This document shows, piece after piece, positions 33,794-41,436 of a stretch of DNA of 64,000 bases. Every line of letters begins with the position of its first letter. The first letter of the stretch is position 1. Below the pieces are notes generated by a model. It saw only the letters and a list, made by a program, of their open reading frames with translations, had not been told where the DNA came from and did no database searches. The stretch comes from Thiofilum flexile DSM 14609 (GTDB taxonomy: Bacteria > Pseudomonadota > Gammaproteobacteria > Thiotrichales > Thiotrichaceae), in NCBI RefSeq assembly GCF_000380185.1, contig NZ_KB904769.1, forward strand, positions 114,002 through 178,001. The letters are read 5' to 3'. The position numbers were made by a program, and so were the translations under genes.

Positions 33794-35560
33794 ATGTTTA
33801 AGTATTTGATAATATTATTAAAAATAATACTTCCTTTTGTGGTATTAGGATTGGGTTTGGGGTTAGCTAAGTATTTAATGGATTCTGCTCCTGAGCCGCC
33901 TAAACGTCCTCCGGTGGATCGTACCCCTGTGGTGGAGGTAGAAACCTTTGCACCCCGTGATTATACCGTCTTGGTTCGTGCTTCTGGCACGGTGAAAGCC
34001 CGCGCTCAATCTAATTTAGTATCCGAAGTAGCGGGTAGGGTAATCGATTTAGCCCCTCATTTTCGGGAGGGTGGCTATTTTGAAAAAGGCGATATATTAC
34101 TGACGCTAGATGACACGAATTATCAAGATAGTATTCGTATTGTAGATAGCAGCATAGCGGCTAATCAGGCGGCTCTACGGCAATTAGATCTGGAAGAGCA
34201 AAATGTACTTAATACTATTAAGCTCGCCGAGCGTAATTTAGGGGATATTCAAAGGAATCTGCAATTAGCCCAAAAAAATCGTCAGAATGTCGCGCGTCAA
34301 GCCCCTAGTATTCAAAATACCCGGACTTTAACCCAGCAAAATATTGGCCTAGTCCAAAAAAATCTACAGCTTGCTCAGCGTAATTTAAGTCTAGCGCAAA
34401 AAAATCTATTGATTAGCAAACAAGAATTAGGGCGAGCGCAAAAACTATGGAATCAGCGTTTAATACCCCGTGCTGAGGTGGAAACAGCGCAGCAAAAAGT
34501 GGTACAGCAAGAGCAGGCTATTGTGCAATTGCAGCAGTCCATCGTGCAGCAAGAGCAAGCGATAGTACAGCAGCGCCAACAATTAGAAACCAATCAACAG
34601 CAAGTCATACAATACGATCAAAGCGCGGTACAACAAGACCAACAAGTCATACAGCAACAGCAAGCCGTGACGCAACAATTGCAATCGATTGAGAACCTAA
34701 AAGGGCAGTTAGCCACCTTTGACACCAAGCGCGATAGTTTACTAGCCAATATCGAAACCAATAAAACACAACGTTTACAACAAGAACGTAATCTTGGGCG
34801 CACTAAAATTGTTGCCCCTTATAGTGGTCGGATTTTGCAGAAAAATGTGGATATTGGGCAGTATGTTTCGGCGAATAATACCGTGGCAGTGATTTATGCG
34901 GCGGATTATGTTGAGGTCGATATCCCGCTTACTTTAGCGCAGTATGCCCTATTAGATTTACCCACCGGACGCAATGCCAAGACCAAGGACTATCCTAAGG
35001 TGGAGTTGAGTTTGCCTTTTGGCAAAAGTAATCAGCATTGGGTAGGACAAGTCACCGGCACCCGCGCCACACTCGACTCACAAAGTCGGCAAATTACCGT
35101 AGTGGCACGGATTGATCAGCCTTTCACGGGGGAACATGCCGAAACCTTGAAAATTGGGCAATTTCTCAAGGCGGTTTTACCCGCGCGTACTTTAACTGAT
35201 GTGTATGTGGTGCCGCCGGCAACCGTGCGTCAAAACCGCGATATTTTAGTGCTACGCGAGAGTAAAGTGCATGTGGTGCCGATTGAAACCTTATGGACGA
35301 ATGAGGAAGAGATTGTCATTCGCCCCTCAGAACCACTGACCGAACCTGTCATTATTACCCCCTTAGCTCAAGCCAGTGAAGGCATGGCAGTCGCACTCGC
35401 AGGGCAGAAAAAGCGTAGGGGTAGACAAAACAAACCTGACCTGGCGGATACTTCCCCCTCGACTGAGAGTAGCTCTACGCAAGAGCAAAAGGGTAATCAA
35501 GCACCACAGGGCGAGCGGCGACGTCCTCGCACTGAAGCTAATGAGTCAGGAGGTCAATAA
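33794..35560 (+). CDS. RND efflux periplasmic adaptor (membrane fusion protein)
   Basis: The 588-aa protein has an N-terminal membrane segment (IILLKIILPFVVLGLGLGLA), an HlyD/MFP beta-barrel and lipoyl region (VRASGTVKARAQSNLVSEVA followed by GRVIDLAP) and the closing lipoyl half TKIVAPYSGRILQKNVD. Between them lies an unusually long helical hairpin of about 200 residues, very rich in Gln, with repeated VQQ-Q-A-V-type units at 34498-34685. The C terminus is a charged, Arg- and Ser-rich tail. It should link the pump encoded next to an outer-membrane channel; no tolC-like gene is present. The ribosome site AGGAGG of the pump gene lies in its 3' end, and the TAA and ATG share one base. Confidence 0.88.
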   Translation: MFKYLIILLKIILPFVVLGLGLGLAKYLMDSAPEPPKRPPVDRTPVVEVETFAPRDYTVLVRASGTVKARAQSNLVSEVAGRVIDLAPHFREGGYFEKGDILLTLDDTNYQDSIRIVDSSIAANQAALRQLDLEEQNVLNTIKLAERNLGDIQRNLQLAQKNRQNVARQAPSIQNTRTLTQQNIGLVQKNLQLAQRNLSLAQKNLLISKQELGRAQKLWNQRLIPRAEVETAQQKVVQQEQAIVQLQQSIVQQEQAIVQQRQQLETNQQQVIQYDQSAVQQDQQVIQQQQAVTQQLQSIENLKGQLATFDTKRDSLLANIETNKTQRLQQERNLGRTKIVAPYSGRILQKNVDIGQYVSANNTVAVIYAADYVEVDIPLTLAQYALLDLPTGRNAKTKDYPKVELSLPFGKSNQHWVGQVTGTRATLDSQSRQITVVARIDQPFTGEHAETLKIGQFLKAVLPARTLTDVYVVPPATVRQNRDILVLRESKVHVVPIETLWTNEEEIVIRPSEPLTEPVIITPLAQASEGMAVALAGQKKRRGRQNKPDLADTSPSTESSSTQEQKGNQAPQGERRRPRTEANESGGQ

Positions 35561-38500
35561 TGCAAGGTGGAATGATTGCATGGTTTGCGCGTAATCCGGT
35601 GGCAGCTAATCTTTTAATGCTAGCCATTATTATCTTTGGGGTATATGCGGTATGGAAAAAAATCACCTTAGAAGCCTTTCCTGCCTTTGAAATGAATGTG
35701 GTGAATATCTCGGTCTCTTATCCTGGTGCGACACCGGCGGAGGTTGAGGAAAGTATTATATTAAGAATCGAGGATGCAATTGCTGATTTAGCCAGTATTA
35801 AACGTATTTACAGCAATGCCAATGAAGGCTCGGCTCAGATTAGAACAGAGATTCGGGATGATTACGATTTTGCGAAAGCCCTAAATGAAATAAAAACACG
35901 GGTGGATGGTGTCATTGGACGCTTACCAGAGGATGCCGAGCGTCCGGTGGTGGAGCAGGTCACACGTTTACGGGATTTGATTACCGTGGTCGTGGCAATG
36001 GATGGTAATGATGAGGTGCAATTACGCCGTACCACCGAGCAGATTCGGGATGAGTTACGCAGTTTGCCGGGCATTACTCAGTTAACCATGAGCGGGGTAC
36101 GTCCGTGGGAGATCACGATTAGTATTCCGAAAGCCGCCTTAGAGCAATATGGTCTAACCCTTGACTCCGTTGCTTCAGCTATTCGCGCCTCCTCGCGCGA
36201 TATTCCGGGCGGCACGATTAAAACCAGCGCGGGTGATGTATTAGTGCGTGCCTTAGGGCAGGCCTATCGTAAGGATGAGTTTGCCAATATTAGTATTCTC
36301 AGCCGTGAAAATGGCACGCGGATTCGCTTGGGCGATATTGCGACCATTGTCGATGGTTTTAATGATGACCCTTTGTATAGTAATTTTGATGGGCGAGCGG
36401 CGGCTTTTATAGATGTGTATCGCGTGGGTGATCAAAATGCGATTACTTTAGCCACTACCGTGAAGGATTATATTGAGCGACGCATGGAAACGCTGCCTGC
36501 GGGGGTGGAGCTGAGTTATTGGCGGGATGATTCTAAGGTTATTGAGGCGCGTTTGAGCCTATTGCTGGTCAATGCCATACAAGGCATGTTATTGGTCGTG
36601 ATTTGTTTAGCGCTATTTTTAAGATTTTCTATTGCCCTCTGGGTGAGTGCCGGTATACCGATTAGTTTTCTAGGTGCGCTAGCGACTATGCCAGAAATTG
36701 GTATTACGCTAAATCTAATGAGCATGTTTGCCTTTATTTTGGTGCTGGGTATTGTGGTGGATGATGCGATTGTCACAGGTGATAATGTCTATAGCCATTT
36801 GCTAAATCATGAAGATCCACTTAAAGCCGCGATTGAAGGTACGCAAGAAATTTCGGTTCCAGTGACCTTTGGGGTCTTAACCACTGTGGCGGCCTTTATG
36901 CCCTTATTATTACTAGAAGGGGATAGAGCGCCGATTTTTGCCCAGATTCCCCTGATTGTCATACCCGTTTTAATTTTTTCACTCATAGAATCTAAGCTGA
37001 TTCTACCGGCGCATTTAAGTACGTTGTCGATTGAAAAGCCTAGTCGTTGGGATCCTTTAGGTTATTTACAACGGGGCGTTTCAGCGACTATTAATGGCTA
37101 TATTAATTATGTTCACCGCCCCTTTTTAGAAATGGTGTTGCATTGGCGCTATTTGGTATTAGCTATTTTCATTGTATTACTCCTGCTAAGTATAACCTTA
37201 TTAGCGAGTGGACGTTATAAGTATGTATTTTTCCCCCGTATTGAAAGCGAGGTAGTATCCGCTACCTTGCGTATGACGGAGGGTACTCCTATTGAAGTTA
37301 CCTCCCGCCATATTGAGCGTATGCGTAGCATGGCTGAGGACTTGCAAGCTAAATATTTAGAGCCAGATGGCAGCAGTGTGATTCAGCATATCCTTATGAC
37401 AGTAGGTACACCGAGTGGCGGCAGTTCGCGTGCCTCTAGTAGCGGTCAGTCGCATGTGGCGGGTATTTCCTTTGAGGTCAGCGCTCCCGAAAAACGCATG
37501 AATCCGGTTAAAACCCGTGAAATTGCCAGCGAATGGCAGCGCCTCATCGGTGATATTCCCGGCGCGCAAGAGTTAAGTTTCCGCGCTGAAATAGGACGAG
37601 CCGGAGAGCCAATTAATATTCAATTAACGGGTGTTAGCTTTGATGAACTGAATGAAGTCGGGGAGTTAATTAAAGAGAAACTAGCCGATTATGACGGGTT
37701 ATTTGATATTAAAAATAGCTTTGAAAGTGGCAAAACCGAGGTGCAGTTGCGTATTCGTCCTGAGGCGGAGCAACTGGGTTTAACCTTGACCAGTTTAGGG
37801 ACTCAGGTACGCCAAGCGGTATTTGGAGCAGAAGCGCAAAGTATTCCACGTAATCAGTCGGATGTTAAAGTGATGATACGTTATCCTAAAGAGGAGCGTT
37901 ATTCCTTATCCGATTTACAAAATTTGAAAATCCGTACGCCTAATGGTGCAGAGCTACCCCTAACAGAGGTGGCAGAGGTAAAAATAGGCCAAGGACGCTC
38001 CAAAATTTCACGGGTAGATCGCAAGCGTATTATTAATATCACCGCAGACCTCGATAAGGAAAAGGTCGATGCCACGGCAGTAGGGGCCAGTATTAAAACC
38101 TATGTGGTAGAACTATTAAAAGATTATCCGGGTGTTGGCTTTGATGCCGAAGGGGAGCAGCGCGAGCAGCAAGAGTTTAGCCAATCATTGATCTCAGGAT
38201 TTGGTATTGCGCTCATGAGTATCTATGTCTTATTAGCTATTCCTTTAAAATCCTATGCCCAACCGATTCTAGTCATGCTGGTGATTCCTTTTAGCTTTAT
38301 TGGCATGTTAGGCGGACATGTGTTGCTGGATATGGATCTGAGTATTAGTAGCTTACTCGGCGGATTAGCCTTAGCGGGGGTGGTGATTAATGATTCATTG
38401 GTATTTGTCGACTTTGTTAATCGCCAATTAGAGCAGGGCGTTCCGATTAAGCAAGCGATTCGTCGCACGGGTGGAGCGCGTTTTAGACCGATTTTACTGA

Positions 38501-38838
38501 CCTCGATTACGACCTTTGGTGGCTTAGCTCCCCTGATTTTGGATAAAAGTACGCAAGCCCAGTTTTTAATTCCTATGGCGGTGTCTTTAGGGTTTGGGGT
38601 GTTATTCGGGACTTTATTGTCGCTATTTTTGGTGCCGGTGTTATATATGATTTTGGATGATATTAAACAATTACCGCACCGTATCGTGCGGATGTTTACC
38701 GGAGAGCCAAAACAAGAAGCGGTTGAGCCATTTAGCCCAACCATGCCACCAGCAGCAGTAATAGAGCAATCACCCCCAATAGCCACCAAGGTATTGCAGA
38801 TAAATTCGGAGTCTCCTCCTGCATCGCCAGCTTCGTAG
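35560..38838 (+). CDS. RND-family efflux permease (AcrB-like)
   Basis: The 1092-aa inner-membrane pump has the expected RND topology: TM1 near residue 15, a large periplasmic loop, a TM2-6 cluster, a second loop, and TM8-12. TM4 contains GIVVDDAIVTGDN with the adjacent Asp pair used for proton transfer. SISSLLGGLALAGVVINDSL and TGGARFRPILLTSITTFGGL are the family C-terminal signatures. The SYPGATPAEVEESI start of the porter domain is typical. The substrate (drug, lipid or metal) cannot be read. It is translationally coupled to the adaptor. Its last 107 bp overlap the 3' end of the convergent gene. Confidence 0.93.
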   Translation: MQGGMIAWFARNPVAANLLMLAIIIFGVYAVWKKITLEAFPAFEMNVVNISVSYPGATPAEVEESIILRIEDAIADLASIKRIYSNANEGSAQIRTEIRDDYDFAKALNEIKTRVDGVIGRLPEDAERPVVEQVTRLRDLITVVVAMDGNDEVQLRRTTEQIRDELRSLPGITQLTMSGVRPWEITISIPKAALEQYGLTLDSVASAIRASSRDIPGGTIKTSAGDVLVRALGQAYRKDEFANISILSRENGTRIRLGDIATIVDGFNDDPLYSNFDGRAAAFIDVYRVGDQNAITLATTVKDYIERRMETLPAGVELSYWRDDSKVIEARLSLLLVNAIQGMLLVVICLALFLRFSIALWVSAGIPISFLGALATMPEIGITLNLMSMFAFILVLGIVVDDAIVTGDNVYSHLLNHEDPLKAAIEGTQEISVPVTFGVLTTVAAFMPLLLLEGDRAPIFAQIPLIVIPVLIFSLIESKLILPAHLSTLSIEKPSRWDPLGYLQRGVSATINGYINYVHRPFLEMVLHWRYLVLAIFIVLLLLSITLLASGRYKYVFFPRIESEVVSATLRMTEGTPIEVTSRHIERMRSMAEDLQAKYLEPDGSSVIQHILMTVGTPSGGSSRASSSGQSHVAGISFEVSAPEKRMNPVKTREIASEWQRLIGDIPGAQELSFRAEIGRAGEPINIQLTGVSFDELNEVGELIKEKLADYDGLFDIKNSFESGKTEVQLRIRPEAEQLGLTLTSLGTQVRQAVFGAEAQSIPRNQSDVKVMIRYPKEERYSLSDLQNLKIRTPNGAELPLTEVAEVKIGQGRSKISRVDRKRIINITADLDKEKVDATAVGASIKTYVVELLKDYPGVGFDAEGEQREQQEFSQSLISGFGIALMSIYVLLAIPLKSYAQPILVMLVIPFSFIGMLGGHVLLDMDLSISSLLGGLALAGVVINDSLVFVDFVNRQLEQGVPIKQAIRRTGGARFRPILLTSITTFGGLAPLILDKSTQAQFLIPMAVSLGFGVLFGTLLSLFLVPVLYMILDDIKQLPHRIVRMFTGEPKQEAVEPFSPTMPPAAVIEQSPPIATKVLQINSESPPASPAS

Positions 38839-39727
38839 TGCGCGTCACGGTTTGAGGCTTCGTATCTGTAGGCGTGTTAAGTAAGGATTCCATGGTTACT
38901 TTGCTATTTAGATCATGGGGTTGGGTACTAACAGTATCCACCTCTGAGAGAGTGATATTTGCATCAGGTGTGTTCAGAGAGAGTGGTGGCGTTTCGACCG
39001 TTGGGAGCGGTGGAGGCTCATGGGGGGGGGGTGTATGTAGCGCTGTTTCTTCAACAATTTGATACTCGGCTTCTAAAGGGGGCGCAATAGGCGGCACTAT
39101 GGGGGTCGATTGGGGAGCCGGTGCCGGATTAGGGGTGGGTGTGCTAAAGAAATTAGTGCCTAGATTAACCGATTGGCGGCGCACATGACTGTCGAGTTCA
39201 TAAGCTAACATCCGAGTTTCGGCGTTATCTAGCATCGGTAACATGCGATGCAGGCGTGTATTGAAGCTAGGACTAGGCCCTGCATCATAAAGTACTGCCC
39301 GCGTTTCATCCGGCATAAGGCTAATCAGCTCATCGAGGGCTTGAGTAGGATTATCATTGTGCTGATAACGTTTTAAAGCCGCAAAAGCTTGCTGATCACG
39401 CTCAATCACAAACTGTAAGGTCTGAACATCTTTTTGCAAGAGCGAGTCTAATTGAGCAATGGGTTGCCAGCCTAATTCATCGTGATAGACATAGTTAGTA
39501 TAGGTGACACCGGCATCGGTTAGGCTACGCATTTCGGTTTGCATTTTAGCTTGCCATAATTTTAGCTTATTGAGATCACGCTCGCCAAACTCCCAAATTC
39601 CTAAAATATCACCCTTAGTGACACCATCCTTTACGTCATTAATACCGAGTTTGCCTAGATTTTTAATCGCTAAATACGATTTATAGCCATGCTTGACCTC
39701 AAGCACTTTGATTCCGTAACGAAACAT
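38732..39727 (-). CDS. Hypothetical tail-anchored protein
   Basis: The 331-aa protein is not assigned to a family. The N-terminal 200 residues are soluble and mostly helical. Residues about 205-300 form a Pro-, Thr- and Ser-rich linker (PTPNPAPAPQSTPIVPPIAP and similar). One transmembrane helix closes the protein (IPWWLLGVIALLLLLVAWLG), so it is probably tail-anchored with its N terminus in the cytoplasm. ATG 39727 follows GGAGAGAGC. Its last 107 bp, which encode the membrane anchor, are antisense to the end of the RND pump gene. Confidence 0.7.
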   Translation of the reverse strand: MFRYGIKVLEVKHGYKSYLAIKNLGKLGINDVKDGVTKGDILGIWEFGERDLNKLKLWQAKMQTEMRSLTDAGVTYTNYVYHDELGWQPIAQLDSLLQKDVQTLQFVIERDQQAFAALKRYQHNDNPTQALDELISLMPDETRAVLYDAGPSPSFNTRLHRMLPMLDNAETRMLAYELDSHVRRQSVNLGTNFFSTPTPNPAPAPQSTPIVPPIAPPLEAEYQIVEETALHTPPPHEPPPLPTVETPPLSLNTPDANITLSEVDTVSTQPHDLNSKVTMESLLNTPTDTKPQTVTRTTKLAMQEETPNLSAIPWWLLGVIALLLLLVAWLG

Positions 39728-39824
39728 GCTCTCTCCAATCACTCATTATGGGATATTGTGGGTTATATTAACATACTAGCAAAGTTGAACCTCAACTGAT
39801 TCGGGACGAGATAAATGGTCTAGG

Positions 39825-40589
39825 TCATAAAAAACCCGCGACTCCATCCCAAAGTAATTTGCTACCTGTAATAAAGAGCAAGATATAGGCCACTCGATAA
39901 AATAAAGTATCCGAGACACGATGATGTAAAATAAAACCTAGCTTCATGCCCAAAAAGGCGAGGGGTAATAACACTAATGAAGTCATGATATTAGTGGTAC
40001 TAAACTGCCCCATGCTGGTGTAGGGTATCAGCTTGATATAATTGACGAGGGTAAAAAACAAAATGCTGGTGGCTTGATACTCGGTGCGCGGTAATTTTAG
40101 CGGTAATAAATACACACTAATCGGCGGCCCACCGGCATGAGCAATAAAGCTGGTGAAGCCTGCAATCATTGCCCAGAACCGTCCTTTAGTGGCACTGGTT
40201 TGAGCGGCTTGAATATGGGGGAGTAGATAAGGTTTAAGCCAATGATACAAGGCAAAGCCGACGGCAATGAGGCCTACTAATAATTTAACATCACTCGCCC
40301 GTAAGTATTGAGCTGTTAGGGTGCCTAGTGCAATGCCAATCATTGCCGCCGGAACAATGATTTTGATCTGTTCAATATTCCAACGTTGCCAATAGGCTTT
40401 TAAGCCCATTAAATCCATAGAACATAAAATAGGCAACATAATAGCTGCTGCCACGACCGGATCAATGGCAAGTGCCATTAAGGGTACGGAAACCACACCT
40501 AAACCGCCGCCAAAGCCACCTTTAGAAATCCCTGCAATTAAAATCGCAGGAATAGCCAAGAGGTAAAATAAAGGATCATCAATCAACAT
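39825..40589 (-). CDS. TauE/SafE-family anion exporter (TSUP)
   Basis: The 254-aa protein has about eight hydrophobic helices and the family signatures IAGISKGGFGGGLGVVSVPL in the first half and FIAHAGGPPISVYLLPL in the second. TSUP members move sulfite, sulfoacetate or other sulfur anions across the inner membrane. In a sulfur oxidiser, sulfite or thiosulfate export is plausible, but the substrate is inferred. It lies 11 bp after the two-domain response regulator on the same strand and may ride on the chemosensory operon. Confidence 0.86.
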   Translation of the reverse strand: MLIDDPLFYLLAIPAILIAGISKGGFGGGLGVVSVPLMALAIDPVVAAAIMLPILCSMDLMGLKAYWQRWNIEQIKIIVPAAMIGIALGTLTAQYLRASDVKLLVGLIAVGFALYHWLKPYLLPHIQAAQTSATKGRFWAMIAGFTSFIAHAGGPPISVYLLPLKLPRTEYQATSILFFTLVNYIKLIPYTSMGQFSTTNIMTSLVLLPLAFLGMKLGFILHHRVSDTLFYRVAYILLFITGSKLLWDGVAGFL

Positions 40590-40600
40590 ACTAAAAAAAC

Positions 40601-41392
40601 TCAGCGTAGCCAGCGTGTCATTCGTCCTATGGTTTGTTGTAGCCGCTCAGGATTAACTGGCTTGGTTAAATAAGTGGTCGCCCCCGCTATAATACCTTTT
40701 ACCTCATCCAAAGGAGTATCTTTGCCACTGAGCATAATAATGGGGGTTTTGCGGGTTGCAGCGCGTTGGCGAATTTGTTTACACACTTCATAACCATCGA
40801 TACCCGGCATAATAATATCCAAGAAGATCATATGGTAAGATTTTTGCTCTAAGAGTGCTAGACCTCGTTCTCCATCTTCCGCTTGCTCACAGGCAATATT
40901 CATATTGCGTAATTCAATCGCTAATTGCGTCCGAATAGCCAGACTATCATCAATAATCAACGCTAGTAGCGTCTGGCCTGTAGGTTCCGGTGTGGGGAGG
41001 ATTGGCTCAGGTAGGGTCGTATTCGGTGCTGACAACTGTAATGCATGAGCCGTTTGAGCCTCCGTAGCACTCGGCGTTTGCGCGGCTCTTAACTGATTAA
41101 CCGCCTCATCCAGCACCCGCATGACCCTAGTCACCAGTAAAGGTGGTGCTAAGAGTAGCTCTTGTGGCGCAATGACCTGATGGTGAATGCGAATAATGGG
41201 AATAGGATTTTGTGTTTGTACGGGGGTATCGCCCGCGACGATTAAAATATGAGATTCAGCCGGATTGGGGTGTAGCACATAGGGTTTACCTTGTGAACTA
41301 CTGAAATTAACCACACGGGTAATAATAGCGGCATCCTTTTCCGCTAACTCATGCAAATAAATCCGTAAAATATGATTCGGTTGCTCGCTCAT
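40601..41392 (-). CDS. Response regulator with an N-terminal extension
   Basis: The 263-aa protein has an unrecognised N-terminal region of about 130 residues, then a Pro-rich linker, then a CheY-like receiver domain: acidic pair D148/D149, phosphoacceptor D192 (FLDIIMPGIDGYEV), S222 and K244 (YLTKPVNP). There is no DNA-binding output domain. It resembles the PilG/PilH-type single receivers of twitching-motility systems, but with an added domain that may be the output or a localisation module. It sits just downstream of the hybrid CheA. Confidence 0.85.
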   Translation of the reverse strand: MSEQPNHILRIYLHELAEKDAAIITRVVNFSSSQGKPYVLHPNPAESHILIVAGDTPVQTQNPIPIIRIHHQVIAPQELLLAPPLLVTRVMRVLDEAVNQLRAAQTPSATEAQTAHALQLSAPNTTLPEPILPTPEPTGQTLLALIIDDSLAIRTQLAIELRNMNIACEQAEDGERGLALLEQKSYHMIFLDIIMPGIDGYEVCKQIRQRAATRKTPIIMLSGKDTPLDEVKGIIAGATTYLTKPVNPERLQQTIGRMTRWLR

Positions 41393-41436
41393 CCTAATTG
41401 CTCCGTGGCCAGTTGAGGGTACGACTCGCTTACTAT

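Noticed and set aside
38253-38789. 178-codon minus-strand frame inside the RND pump gene
   Set aside because: It is antisense to conserved transmembrane helices of the pump and has Ile/Asn-rich shadow composition; the real minus gene here is in another frame at 38732-39727.
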